A stretch of 64,000 nucleotides of DNA from an uncultured Pelagibacteraceae bacterium (GTDB lineage Bacteria; Pseudomonadota; Alphaproteobacteria; Pelagibacterales; Pelagibacteraceae), in assembly GCA_902604525.1 (NCBI GenBank), contig CACKYY010000004.1, forward strand, positions 1 to 64,000, written 5' to 3'. Both the position numbers and the translations under genes were made by a program. Positions 36,780 through 45,642 of the stretch are shown here, piece after piece. The notes beneath the pieces are model-generated. The model had not been told where the DNA came from. It worked only from the letters and a program-made list of their open reading frames with translations, and did no database searches. The stretch's first letter is position 1, and each line of letters opens with the position of its first letter.

Positions 36780-37777
36780 TGAACACTGTTTCATTAACCC
36801 TAGACGAAATTAATAATTTAGCAAAAAAAACTCTCTTAGCAAATGGATGTGATGATGATACTGCATCAATCCTTTCAGAATTAATTACAAATGCAGAAAG
36901 AGATGGTTCACTTTCTCATGGTTTATTTAGATTGCCGGCTTATGTTTCAGGATTAAAAAGCGGAAAAATAAATGGCAAAGGAAAACCTGAAATTAAAAAA
37001 ATTTCACCATCTGTAATTAAAGTTGCAGGAAATAATTGTTTAGCTCCTGTGGTATTAAATAAAAGTTTACCAGAATTAAGTAAAGCTGCTAAAGAAAATG
37101 GTGTTGCTGTCTTAGCAATAAATAATTCACATCATATGGCTGCTATGTGGCCTGAAACCGAAAAATTAGCTGAAGATGGTTTAGTAGCTTTTGCATGTAC
37201 TTCATATAAGCCTGCTGTTGCACCTGCTGGTGCAATTAAACCTTTTTTTGGAACAAATCCAATTTCATTTGCATGGCCCAGACCTGGAAAGACACCTGTA
37301 GTTTATGATATGGCAACCGCTTCAATGGCTATGGGGGAAGTACAAGTTGCTAAAAGAGAAGGGCACAAAGTTCCACTAGGAACAGGACTTACAAAGGATG
37401 GTAAAGAAACTACTGATCCAGGACAAATAGCCGACGGTGGCGTACTGCTTCCTTTCGGTGGCTATAAAGGTTCTGCAATTGCTATGATGGTAGAATTATT
37501 AGCTGGTGCATTAGTTGGTGATAATTTTAGTTTTGAAACAGCTGCCAAAGATAACAATGATGGTGGTCCACCGAGTGGTGGTGAATTTATTTTAGCAATT
37601 AGTCCAGATAAAACATCAGGAACCGATTGGCAAAAACACGCAGATGAATTTTTTGATAAAATGAAGTCTATGGGAGAAGTAAGACTTCCAGGTGAAAGAC
37701 GACATAAAAACAGATTAGATAAAGGCCCAAGAAATATTAACGAGGAATTGGTTAATAAAATTAAATCTTTAAGCTAA
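36779..37777 (+). CDS. Ldh2/DpkA-family NAD(P)-dependent dehydrogenase
   Basis: A 332-residue member of the malate/L-lactate dehydrogenase-2 family, which also contains delta1-piperideine-2-carboxylate/pyrroline-2-carboxylate reductase (DpkA), sulfolactate and ureidoglycolate dehydrogenases. Seen: 'DGSLSHGLFRLPAYV', 'AINNSHHMAAMWPETEKLA', 'FGTNPISFAWPRPGKTPVVYDMATASMAMGEV' and 'LLPFGGYKGSAIAMMVELLAG'. The His-His plus Trp-Pro motif points toward the DpkA side (cyclic imino acid reduction). It shares one base with zur and is therefore likely zinc-regulated, an unexpected pairing. Substrate uncertain. Confidence 0.85.
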   Translation: MNTVSLTLDEINNLAKKTLLANGCDDDTASILSELITNAERDGSLSHGLFRLPAYVSGLKSGKINGKGKPEIKKISPSVIKVAGNNCLAPVVLNKSLPELSKAAKENGVAVLAINNSHHMAAMWPETEKLAEDGLVAFACTSYKPAVAPAGAIKPFFGTNPISFAWPRPGKTPVVYDMATASMAMGEVQVAKREGHKVPLGTGLTKDGKETTDPGQIADGGVLLPFGGYKGSAIAMMVELLAGALVGDNFSFETAAKDNNDGGPPSGGEFILAISPDKTSGTDWQKHADEFFDKMKSMGEVRLPGERRHKNRLDKGPRNINEELVNKIKSLS

Positions 37778-38545
37778 GTTAATCTCAATTGGAGTGTGAT
37801 CCGAAGGTTTTTCTCTTCCACGAGGATCTTTATTTATATTAATACCTTTAATATTATCAATTATTGAACTTGATACTAAAAAGTGATCAATTCTCATGCC
37901 ATTATTTTTTTGCCATGCGCCCCTCATATAATCCCAAAAGGTATAGCCTTCTTTATCTTCATTAAAATGTCGGTATACATCACTGAATCCAAGATTTAAC
38001 ATTTCTCTAAATTTTTTTCTTATTTCAAGACGATATAAAGCATCATCTTCAAAACTTTTCGCATTATAAACATCCTCTGCAGCAGGAATAACATTAAAAT
38101 CCCCAGCAAGTATTATGTTAGAATTTTTCTTAGATAATGATTTTAATTGTTTAATTAATTGATCCATCCAATTTTTTTTATAATCATATTTTTCTGTATC
38201 AACCGGATTTCCATTTGGAGTATAAATATTTATTAATTGAATAGTTTTTTTCTTATATTCAACTTCAGCAGAAATAATTCTAGATTGCTTTAATTTATCC
38301 TTAATTAAATCAGTTCTAATGTTAGTTAGTTTTTTTTTTGAAATAATTGCTACACCATTATAGCTTTTTTGACCAAACACATGACTTTCATAATCCATTG
38401 AGGAAAAGTCGTCATAAGGGAAATTAATATCCTCAGTTTTTATCTCCTGCATCATTAAAATATCTGGTTTATATTTTAGTAGATAGCTTTTGATATTTTC
38501 TATTCTTGCTCTAACAGAATTAACATTCCACGATGAGATGAGCAT
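37769..38545 (-). CDS. xthA: Exodeoxyribonuclease III
   Basis: Apurinic/apyrimidinic endonuclease and 3'-5' exonuclease of base excision repair. I start it at the ATG at 38545 (258 residues; TAATG junction with erpA), which yields the family N terminus 'MLISSWNVNSVRARI'; an upstream frame extension is not needed. Catalytic motifs: 'MMQEIK', 'AGDFNVIPAAEDVYN', 'GMRIDHFLVS' and C-terminal 'SDHTPIEINL'. It ends 9 bases inside the convergent dehydrogenase gene. Confidence 0.95.
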   Translation of the reverse strand: MLISSWNVNSVRARIENIKSYLLKYKPDILMMQEIKTEDINFPYDDFSSMDYESHVFGQKSYNGVAIISKKKLTNIRTDLIKDKLKQSRIISAEVEYKKKTIQLINIYTPNGNPVDTEKYDYKKNWMDQLIKQLKSLSKKNSNIILAGDFNVIPAAEDVYNAKSFEDDALYRLEIRKKFREMLNLGFSDVYRHFNEDKEGYTFWDYMRGAWQKNNGMRIDHFLVSSSIIDNIKGININKDPRGREKPSDHTPIEINLA

Positions 38546-38862
38546 TAAAGAGAGAATGAAACTCCACACCCACAAGAAGATTTTGTTTGAGGGTTGGAGA
38601 TTTTAAAAGACTCACCAATTAATTCAGATACATAATCAACTTCAGATCCTTTTAATAAGTCAGCTGAGGCTTTATCAATTAAAATATTTTGATAATTAAG
38701 ATCGTCGGCTTGTTTTGATTTATCAAAAGTAAATTCATATTGAAAACCAGAACAACCACCACCTTTAATAGCGATTCTAAAAAAAGAACCTTCATCTTTT
38801 TTAGACAATAAATTTTCTATTTGTTTTAACGCTTTATCCGTAAATTTAATTTCTTTAATCAT
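38545..38862 (-). CDS. erpA: ErpA/IscA-type iron-sulfur cluster insertion protein
   Basis: A-type carrier of 105 residues that delivers iron-sulfur clusters to apoproteins. The three cluster ligands are present: C37 in 'KGGGCSGFQY', and C97 and C99 in 'SSCGCGVSF'. Length and spacing fit ErpA better than SufA. It would serve enzymes such as LipA and IlvD in this window. It is transcribed divergently from dgt across 50 bases containing a TATAAT-like element, and leads into xthA by a one-base overlap. Confidence 0.92.
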   Translation of the reverse strand: MIKEIKFTDKALKQIENLLSKKDEGSFFRIAIKGGGCSGFQYEFTFDKSKQADDLNYQNILIDKASADLLKGSEVDYVSELIGESFKISNPQTKSSCGCGVSFSL

Positions 38863-38912
38863 GACTGAACACTGATATTACTAATATAATACTTAATTAT
38901 TTAAATTAAAGG

Positions 38913-40031
38913 ATGAAAAAAGACACTTTGTTGGGCGTATTTAAGAGTAGAGGTAGACTTAATAAAGAAGCTAACTCTAAGTATCGATCACCTTTTCAAA
39001 GAGATAGAGACAGAATTATCCATAGTGCATCGTTTAGAAGACTAAAGCATAAGACGCAAGTTTTTGTAAACACTGAGGGTGATCATTTTAGAACCAGAAT
39101 AACTCATTCAATTGAAGTCGCGCAAATCGCAAGGTCGATCTCAAAATATTTAGACCTAAATGAGGATCTAGCAGAAACCTTAAGTCTAGCTCATGATTTA
39201 GGTCATACACCGTTTGGACATGCTGGAGAGGATGCCTTACATGAATGTATGGATAATCATGGTGGTTTTGATCACAACCTACAAACTTTGAGAATTGTTA
39301 TGTTTTTAGAAAATAAATATTTAAAATTTAAAGGTTTAAATCTTACAATTGAAACTTTAGAGGGCCTTTTAAAACATAATGGACCAGTTAATGAATTGAC
39401 TACTATAAATAAACTTATTGGAGCAAAAGTTTTTAAAAATAAAATTAAATTTAATACTTTTCCCTCTTTAGAAGCACAAATTTCAGCTATTTCAGACGAT
39501 ATAGCTTATAATAATCATGATATTCAAGATGGAATTAAAGCAAATCTTTTTAAATTAGAGGAGCTATGTGAGATTAATTTCCTAAAAAATATTTATGTAA
39601 ATTATAAAAAAAAGATAAACAAAAAAAATTATAAAATAGCAATTAATCAAATAGTAAGAGACTCGATTGATCTAATGATAAAAGACTTAATAAGTAATAC
39701 ACAAAAAAATTTAAAGAGATTAAAAATAAAATCCCTCAAAGATATTGCAAAATCAAAAGAATTAATAGTTTGTTTCTCTAAAAATATTCAAAATTCGGAA
39801 CAAGAAATTAAATCATTTTTAAGATCTAATATGTATGATAATAAATCTGTTTTAAGAAAAAATCAAAGAGGTAAAAAAATTATAAAAAAATTATTCAATA
39901 TAATTCAATCTTCACCTAGAAAGTTTCTTACAAAAGAACAAGTTACTAAAGATAAATATAGAGCTATCTCAGACTTTATTTCTGGTATGACTGACCGTTA
40001 TGCAATCAACCTTTATAATGCAAATAAATGA
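38913..40031 (+). CDS. dgt: dGTP triphosphohydrolase-like HD protein
   Basis: Deoxyguanosinetriphosphate triphosphohydrolase-like protein of 372 residues. The HD metal site is clear: H65 in 'TRITHSIEVAQIAR' and the H94-D95 pair in 'LAHDLGHTPFGHAGEDAL', with 'AISDDIAYNNHDIQDGI' supplying the last Asp. Such enzymes hydrolyse dNTPs to nucleosides and triphosphate. The divergent erpA-dgt and dgt-argS order is standard in alphaproteobacteria. It has a short ribosome site (AAAGG) and overlaps argS by 4 bases. Confidence 0.93.
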   Translation: MKKDTLLGVFKSRGRLNKEANSKYRSPFQRDRDRIIHSASFRRLKHKTQVFVNTEGDHFRTRITHSIEVAQIARSISKYLDLNEDLAETLSLAHDLGHTPFGHAGEDALHECMDNHGGFDHNLQTLRIVMFLENKYLKFKGLNLTIETLEGLLKHNGPVNELTTINKLIGAKVFKNKIKFNTFPSLEAQISAISDDIAYNNHDIQDGIKANLFKLEELCEINFLKNIYVNYKKKINKKNYKIAINQIVRDSIDLMIKDLISNTQKNLKRLKIKSLKDIAKSKELIVCFSKNIQNSEQEIKSFLRSNMYDNKSVLRKNQRGKKIIKKLFNIIQSSPRKFLTKEQVTKDKYRAISDFISGMTDRYAINLYNANK

Positions 40032-41758
40032 ATATCTTTGAAAAATATCTAGAAAAAATTAAATCAATACTTAGTGAACTAAAAAAAGATAATAAAATAA
40101 TTATTCCTGATAATTTTAATGGAATAAGTGCAGAAATACCTCCACCAAAATTTAATTGTGATATCTCAACTAATGTTGCAATGGTTTTATCTAAAATTAA
40201 TAACAAACCACCTATTGAATTAGCAGAACAACTTGTACCTATAATAAAAGATAAAGATAAATTAATTGAAACAATAACTATCGCAAAGCCTGGTTTTATT
40301 AACATAAAGTTTAAGAAATCTTTCTGGGCAAATTTTACTAAAGAAATCAGTGAAAATTCTGAAACTTTTGGAATAAATCAAAAAGAAAAAAAGAATAATT
40401 ATCTTGTGGAATTTGTGTCTGCGAATCCAACAGGACCATTACATGTAGGTCATTGTCGAGGTGCAATACTTGGTGATGTAATTTCAAACCTTTTAATTTT
40501 TAATAATCATAAAGTTACCAAAGAATACTATGTAAATGACTACGGTAATCAAATTATTAATTTTACAAAATCAGTATATTTTCGAATACGTGAAATAACT
40601 CATCATGAAACTTTTCCGTCTGATAATGATGATTTATATCCTGGTGATTATTTAATAGATTTTGCAAAAAATATATCTTCTAACTCGAATTTGAATTTTG
40701 ATAATTATGATGAAATTAGTGAGAAACTAACTGAACTATCAATTGAACAAGCATTACTGCTAATTAAAAACAATCTTAATAGTCTTGGTATAAATCACGA
40801 TAATTTTGTAAGTGAAAAAAAAATTGTTTTAGATAAAGAAGTTGAAAATGTTGTTCAATTTTTAGAGAAAAATAAGTTTGTTTATAAAGGTAAAATCAAA
40901 GCACCAGAAGGTGAGGACAATAATAATTGGGTAGAGCGTGAGCAATTGTTGTTTAAATCTACAGATTTTGGTGATGATAAAGATCGTGCTCTCCAAAAAT
41001 CAGATGGATCATGGACATATTTTGCAAGTGATGTTGCTTATCATAAAAATAAAGTCGATAGAAAATTTGATTATTTGATTAATATACTTGGCGCAGATCA
41101 TGCTGGATATATAAAAAGAATTTCATCATCAGTCGAAGCCCTTTCAGGAGAGAAAGATAAATTAATTTGTAAAATAAGTCAGTTAGTAAAACTTATAAAA
41201 GACAATAAACCTTTTAAAATGTCTAAAAGAAAAGGGGACTATATTACTGTTGATGATCTTATAGAAGAAGTTGGCAAAGACGCTACTCGATTTATTATGC
41301 TGAACAGAAGCAGTGATGCAGAACTCGATTTTGATTTTGATGCAGTAAAAGAAAAGTCAAAAGATAATCCATTATATTATGTACAATATTGTTATGCACG
41401 AATTTCATCTGTTTTTAGACACATTAATAAAGATTTAAATAAAAAAATTGAAACTAATAATTTTAATTTTAAATATTCTGAGGATGAAATTAAAATTTTA
41501 AAAAAATTATCTGAATGGCCAAAATGTATTGATATATCAAGTACAAAACTTGAGCCACATAGAATTCCTGTCTATCTATATGAGTTAGCCTCGGAATTTC
41601 ACTCTTATTGGAATCTTGGAAAACAACAACCAGATAAACGTTTTATAAACGAGCAAAAAGAAGTTCCGTTAGATAAGTTGGTATTCTTAAAAGTTATTTC
41701 TAATGTAATAAAATCTGGAATGGATATTGTTGGTGTAGATACTCCGTCTAAAATGTAA
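40028..41758 (+). CDS. argS: Arginyl-tRNA synthetase
   Basis: Charges tRNA-Arg. The 576-residue class I synthetase has an N-terminal Add-1 domain (about 1-110), the HIGH motif as 'HVGH' (139-142, in 'SANPTGPLHVGHCRGA'), a KMSKS-like 'KMSKRKGDYITVDDL', and the anticodon-binding DALR domain at the C terminus ('PLYYVQYCYARISSVFRHI'). The length is normal. The next gene's ATG shares one base with the argS stop. Confidence 0.97.
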   Translation: MNIFEKYLEKIKSILSELKKDNKIIIPDNFNGISAEIPPPKFNCDISTNVAMVLSKINNKPPIELAEQLVPIIKDKDKLIETITIAKPGFINIKFKKSFWANFTKEISENSETFGINQKEKKNNYLVEFVSANPTGPLHVGHCRGAILGDVISNLLIFNNHKVTKEYYVNDYGNQIINFTKSVYFRIREITHHETFPSDNDDLYPGDYLIDFAKNISSNSNLNFDNYDEISEKLTELSIEQALLLIKNNLNSLGINHDNFVSEKKIVLDKEVENVVQFLEKNKFVYKGKIKAPEGEDNNNWVEREQLLFKSTDFGDDKDRALQKSDGSWTYFASDVAYHKNKVDRKFDYLINILGADHAGYIKRISSSVEALSGEKDKLICKISQLVKLIKDNKPFKMSKRKGDYITVDDLIEEVGKDATRFIMLNRSSDAELDFDFDAVKEKSKDNPLYYVQYCYARISSVFRHINKDLNKKIETNNFNFKYSEDEIKILKKLSEWPKCIDISSTKLEPHRIPVYLYELASEFHSYWNLGKQQPDKRFINEQKEVPLDKLVFLKVISNVIKSGMDIVGVDTPSKM

Positions 41759-42021
41759 TGTTAAAAGAAATCAAATATTTAATTTTTATAATAGTTATCT
41801 CAGTATTTATTTTTTTTACTGGCAGATACTATTTTTCTGATGAAAATTTAAAAAATTCTTATCGTTCCTTTAAATATAATGACGAGAAGATAAAGTTGTA
41901 TTCAGAAAACTTACCCATATTAGAAAATGATACCCAAGACATCATTGAGTATGTAAAACAAACAAATAAAGATAAGAAAAAAAAATTTAATTTCTGGAAA
42001 CTTCTAGAAAATGATAAGTAA
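41758..42021 (+). CDS. Small membrane-anchored protein in the position of a SPOR-domain gene
   Basis: An 87-residue protein with one hydrophobic helix (about 6-24) and a short, charged extracytoplasmic part ending in a lysine-rich tail ('NKDKKKKFNFWKLLENDK'). In many alphaproteobacteria a SPOR-domain (peptidoglycan-binding) gene sits between argS and nagZ. This protein has the anchor but no SPOR domain, so it may be a reduced remnant or an unrelated replacement. It overlaps nagZ by 11 bases and shares one base with argS, which supports real translation. Function unknown. Confidence 0.72.
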   Translation: MLKEIKYLIFIIVISVFIFFTGRYYFSDENLKNSYRSFKYNDEKIKLYSENLPILENDTQDIIEYVKQTNKDKKKKFNFWKLLENDK

Positions 42022-42961
42022 AAGAAAAGCATTTATTACCGGTATTAAATCACTAAAATTAACAACTAGTGAAGTAAAATTTTTAAAAAAACAAAAACCC
42101 TGGGGAATAATATTATTTTCAAGAAATATTAAATCTATAAACCAAACTAAATTATTAACTCATAGCATCAGAAAGCTATTCAAAGATCCCCACTATCCTA
42201 TTTTGATTGATCAAGAAGGAGGAAGAGTAAACAGGTTAAAAAATATTATAACCTTTGATAATTTGACAGGTGAATATTTTGGAAAATTATATATCCAAGA
42301 TAAAAGAAAATTTAATATTATTTATAGATTATTCATTGATAAATCTTCATATCTTCTAAAACAAATAGGTGTAAATATTAATACACTACCCGTGTTGGAT
42401 CTTAGAATTAAGGGATCGAGTAATATTATTGGTGATAGATCGTTCTCAGAAAATAAGAAAATTGTTTCAAAGGTAGGTGATATTTGTATTGATTTATTTA
42501 ACCAAAACTCAATAGGCACGGTAATCAAGCACATACCAGGTCATGGACTTGCAAAGGTAGACAGTCATAAATTTACACCAGTTGTAGATAAGAGCATTAA
42601 TTACCTTATTAAAAATGATTTCTTTCCTTTTAAAAATAAAGATTGTTTATTCGCCATGACTGCCCATATTATTTATAAAAAAATTGATCCACTTAACACT
42701 GCAACTCATTCTAAAAAAATTATAAATATTATTCGAAAAAAAATAGGATTTAAAAATGTTTTGATTTCTGATGACTTATCGATGAAGAGTTTAAAATATG
42801 ACTTAATTACTAATACAATTAAAAGTTTTGAAGCAGGATGCAACCTAGCCTTACATTGTAACGGTAATTTCAATGAAATGAAGGTTGTTGCTGAAAATTC
42901 ACCAATAGTAAATAATTTTATTATCAAAAAAACATCACTATTTTATAAGAATTTAAGTTAA
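42011..42961 (+). CDS. nagZ: Beta-N-acetylhexosaminidase NagZ
   Basis: Family 3 glycoside hydrolase of 316 residues that removes N-acetylglucosamine from cell-wall muropeptides during peptidoglycan recycling. Seen: 'ILIDQEGGRVNRLK' (65-77), the flexible-loop His in 'KHIPGHGLAKVDSHK' (173-187) and the catalytic aspartate region 'LISDDLSMKSL' (D254). Slightly short but complete. No signal peptide, in keeping with the cytoplasmic enzyme. It lies in the conserved argS-nagZ-scpAB-tat-serS cluster. Confidence 0.94.
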   Translation: MISKRKAFITGIKSLKLTTSEVKFLKKQKPWGIILFSRNIKSINQTKLLTHSIRKLFKDPHYPILIDQEGGRVNRLKNIITFDNLTGEYFGKLYIQDKRKFNIIYRLFIDKSSYLLKQIGVNINTLPVLDLRIKGSSNIIGDRSFSENKKIVSKVGDICIDLFNQNSIGTVIKHIPGHGLAKVDSHKFTPVVDKSINYLIKNDFFPFKNKDCLFAMTAHIIYKKIDPLNTATHSKKIINIIRKKIGFKNVLISDDLSMKSLKYDLITNTIKSFEAGCNLALHCNGNFNEMKVVAENSPIVNNFIIKKTSLFYKNLS

Positions 42962-42970
42962 TATCTCGTT

Positions 42971-43714
42971 ATGTCTGTGTCTGATTCTGCTTTGTTTAAT
43001 GTCGATATAAATAACTATAACGGTCCATTAGATGTTCTTTTAGATTTAGCTAAAGCTCAAAAAGTTGATCTTGAAGAAATATCAATAACAAAGCTGGCAG
43101 ATCAATTTCATGAATATATTACAAAAGAAAAAGACTTAAATTTAGAAATAGCCTCGGAATATTTATTAATGGCAACATGGCTTGCTTATTTAAAATCTAA
43201 GTTATTACTACCAGGAACTCCAGAGGAAGAGTTTAAAGTTCAAGAAGTGGCAGAAAAATTAAAGTTACAACTAAAAAAATTAGAACTTATTCGTTTACTT
43301 TCTGAACAAATGCTTAAGAGAAAAAGGTTAGGTCGTGAAATAAGAACAAGAGGGATGAAGGGAAATATTAGATCTATTTACAGCACTGAATATAATTTAA
43401 GTTTATTTGAACTTTTAAAAACCTATTCAACTATTATTATGACTAAAGATTTTCAAAGAATGAACATTCCAAAATTACCAGTATTTACTACTGAAGATGG
43501 AATTAAAACTATAAAAGATTTTTTTGGAAAACTAGCTGACTGGAAAAAACTTGATGAATTAATCCCTGCAAATTTTAAATCTAATTCAAAATATAAAAGA
43601 ACAGGTAAAGCAGGAATTTTTGCTGGGTCCCTTGAGCTTGCTAAAGAAGGCGATCTTTCTATTAAACAAGAAAAATTATTTGATGATATCTATGTAAAGG
43701 AAGTAAGTGATTAA
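42971..43714 (+). CDS. scpA: Segregation and condensation protein A
   Basis: The 247-residue kleisin subunit of the bacterial SMC condensin complex. Its N-terminal signature 'NYNGPLDVLLDLAKAQKVDLEEISITKLADQFHEYI' and 'ASEYLLMATWLAYLKSKLLLP' are characteristic. It bridges SMC heads and binds ScpB, which is encoded next door with an 8-base overlap. No SMC gene is in the window. Confidence 0.94.
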   Translation: MSVSDSALFNVDINNYNGPLDVLLDLAKAQKVDLEEISITKLADQFHEYITKEKDLNLEIASEYLLMATWLAYLKSKLLLPGTPEEEFKVQEVAEKLKLQLKKLELIRLLSEQMLKRKRLGREIRTRGMKGNIRSIYSTEYNLSLFELLKTYSTIIMTKDFQRMNIPKLPVFTTEDGIKTIKDFFGKLADWKKLDELIPANFKSNSKYKRTGKAGIFAGSLELAKEGDLSIKQEKLFDDIYVKEVSD

Positions 43715-44408
43715 AAAACAAAAAATTAATAAAGATAATGTAGTCAAGTTTCCCTCAAAATTATCTGAAATTGAGAAAGAAATAGAGGGAGTAATTTTTG
43801 CTGCTGCTGAACCACTTGACATCGATACTATTGAAAGCAAACTTTCAAAAAAATTAAATATTTCAAAATCATTAGAAAAATTACAACAAGAATACTCTAA
43901 TCGTGGAATAAATTTAGTATGCATTAAAGACAAGTGGTCTTTTAGAACATCTCCGAAATTAGCAAACCTTATGTCTCAAGAAAAAACCGTTGAAAAAAAA
44001 TTATCCAGAGCTGCGGTCGAAACTTTAGCTATAATTGTTTATCACCAACCAGTAACAAGAGCTGAAATTGAGGAGATAAGAGGTGTAGCTTTTGGAACAA
44101 ATACACTTGATATTTTAATGGAGCTAAATTGGGTTAAACCTGGGGGAAGAAAAGATGTACCTGGTAGACCTATTCAATATGTAACTACAGATGATTTTTT
44201 AAGTCATTTTAATATCCAAAAACTAACAGATCTTCCAAATATCGATGAATTAGGTGCAGCAGGTATGATTGATAGCTCAAGTGTTGATAGCGCTATTTTT
44301 GGAACAGGTAAGTTTTACAAAGAAAAGCAGGAAGAAAAAAAAGAAGATATTTATTCTAATATTGATGAGATGCTGAATAGCACTCTTGATAGTGAAGAGA
44401 AAGAGTAA
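43707..44408 (+). CDS. scpB: Segregation and condensation protein B
   Basis: The 233-residue partner of ScpA, made of tandem winged helices. Recognisable: 'EIEGVIFAAAEPLDIDTIESKL', 'WSFRTSPKLANLM', 'LSRAAVETLAIIVYHQPVTRAEIEEIRGVA' and 'GRPIQYVTTDDFLSHF'. The start is a GTG at 43707 inside the scpA end. A C-terminal acidic tail (about 190-233) is poorly conserved. Its stop codon overlaps a Pho-box-like repeat in front of tatA. Confidence 0.92.
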   Translation: MIKKQKINKDNVVKFPSKLSEIEKEIEGVIFAAAEPLDIDTIESKLSKKLNISKSLEKLQQEYSNRGINLVCIKDKWSFRTSPKLANLMSQEKTVEKKLSRAAVETLAIIVYHQPVTRAEIEEIRGVAFGTNTLDILMELNWVKPGGRKDVPGRPIQYVTTDDFLSHFNIQKLTDLPNIDELGAAGMIDSSSVDSAIFGTGKFYKEKQEEKKEDIYSNIDEMLNSTLDSEEKE

Positions 44409-44435
44409 CAAAAAAGTAACTTTTAAATTTATAAT
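44403..44435 (+). promoter_or_regulatory. Pho-box-like repeat with perfect -10 upstream of tatA
   Basis: GAGTAAC-AAAA-AAGTAAC (44403-44420) repeats a GTAAC core at an 11-bp period. Nine bases downstream lies a perfect TATAAT (44430-44435). Repeat period and spacing to the -10 equal those of the pstC promoter in this window. This suggests a PhoB-activated tatABC promoter, but the left arm overlaps the scpB stop codon and the match could be chance in AT-rich DNA. Confidence 0.45.
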
Positions 44436-44454
44436 AAAAAGGTTATAAGTTTCT

Positions 44455-44655
44455 ATGAGCATAGGAATTTGGCAAATAGCAGTTGTTGTAATATTGGTAG
44501 TCTTATTATTTGGACGAGGTAAAATCTCTAGTTTGATGGGAGATGTTGCCAAAGGTATTAAAAGCTTTAAAAAAGGTATGGCGTCAGATGTAACTGACGA
44601 TACGGAGCCAAAAAATATTTCCGACGAAAATAAAGACTCTAATAACAAAGAATAA
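44455..44655 (+). CDS. tatA: Twin-arginine translocase subunit TatA
   Basis: A 66-residue membrane protein with an N-terminal helix (about 5-20, '[20 protein letters not shown]'), the FG hinge and an amphipathic helix ('[19 protein letters not shown]'), followed by an acidic tail. TatA forms the translocation pore for folded proteins with twin-arginine signals. It has its own promoter candidate just upstream and is 5 bases from tatB. Confidence 0.94.
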   Translation: MSIGIWQIAVVVILVVLLFGRGKISSLMGDVAKGIKSFKKGMASDVTDDTEPKNISDENKDSNNKE

Positions 44656-44660
44656 CTCAC

Positions 44661-44879
44661 ATGCCTACTATTGGTTGGTTTGAGATATTGATAGTTGTTG
44701 CTATCGCTATAGTTGTTCTTGGTCCCAAAGATTTTCCAGTTATGTTAAAAAAAGCAGGTTCATGGATTGGCACTGCAAAAAGATATGTCAGCAATATTCA
44801 AAACGAGGTTTCTAATTTAGAAATTGATGATGAAAAAATTAATGACGAAGTAAAAAAAGAAACAAAAAAAAATGAATAA
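44661..44879 (+). CDS. tatB: Twin-arginine translocase subunit TatB (short)
   Basis: A 72-residue TatB with the family start 'MPTIGWFEILIVVAIAIVVLGPKDFP' (helix plus GPK/D hinge) and an amphipathic helix ('LKKAGSWIGTAKRYVSNIQNEVSNLEID'). TatB usually runs to 100-170 residues; the disordered tail is almost absent here, as expected of genome streamlining. 'GPKDFP' separates it from TatA. It works with TatC in signal-peptide recognition and overlaps tatC by 8 bases. Confidence 0.9.
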   Translation: MPTIGWFEILIVVAIAIVVLGPKDFPVMLKKAGSWIGTAKRYVSNIQNEVSNLEIDDEKINDEVKKETKKNE

Positions 44880-45642
44880 TGATGAAAAAGATAGTGGCTT
44901 TGTTAGTCATTTAACTGAATTAAGAAAAAGACTTATACATAGTTTTATTTTTTTATTTATATTTTTTATTTTCTGCTATTTTTTTGCTGAATATATTTAC
45001 GGTTTTCTAGTAGACCCATTTGCACAAGCTGTAAAAGATGACGGTTCAGATAGAAGATTAATCTTTACAGCACTTCAAGAGACCTTTTTAACTTATTTAA
45101 AAGTATCTTTTTTTACAGCATTTTTTGTAACCTGCCCGTTTATATTAATGCAAATATGGAAGTTTATTGCACCAGGCTTATATAAGCATGAAAAAATTGC
45201 AATTTTACCTTACTTAATACTTACCCCTATACTTTTTTTTCTAGGAGGTATGTTGGTTTACTATTTGATTATGCCACTAGCAATTAAGTTCTTTTTATCT
45301 TTTGAGAGCACTGGTTTATCAACAAGTTTGCCAATTCAATTGGAAGCAAAAGTTAATGAATACTTGTCTTTAGTTATGAAATTAATTTTTGCTTTTGGAA
45401 TTAGTTTTCAATTACCTGTTGTGTTAAGTCTTTTGGCAAGAATAGGTGTTGTAGATAGCCAGTTTTTAAAAGATAGAAGAAAGTATGTTGTGGTAATAAT
45501 TTTTGCTGCTGCCGCTTTGTTAACTCCTCCTGACCCAATTACACAAATAGGATTAGCAATACCATTGTTAATTTTATATGAATTATCAATATTTTCAGTA
45601 AAATTTATAGAAAACAAAAATTTAGAAAAAACTGATGCATAA
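44872..45642 (+). CDS. tatC: Twin-arginine translocase subunit TatC
   Basis: The 256-residue six-helix receptor for twin-arginine signal peptides. Starts with 'FVSHLTELRKRLIHS', has the conserved 'FFTAFFVTCPFILMQIWKFIAPGLYKHEK' and 'LLTPPDPITQIGLAIPLLILYE' motifs. The conserved glutamate region is in the first cytoplasmic segment ('HLTELRKR'). It overlaps serS by 8 bases. A plausible Tat client, the M48 lipoprotein, is encoded at 58667-59494. Confidence 0.95.
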   Translation: MNNDEKDSGFVSHLTELRKRLIHSFIFLFIFFIFCYFFAEYIYGFLVDPFAQAVKDDGSDRRLIFTALQETFLTYLKVSFFTAFFVTCPFILMQIWKFIAPGLYKHEKIAILPYLILTPILFFLGGMLVYYLIMPLAIKFFLSFESTGLSTSLPIQLEAKVNEYLSLVMKLIFAFGISFQLPVVLSLLARIGVVDSQFLKDRRKYVVVIIFAAAALLTPPDPITQIGLAIPLLILYELSIFSVKFIENKNLEKTDA

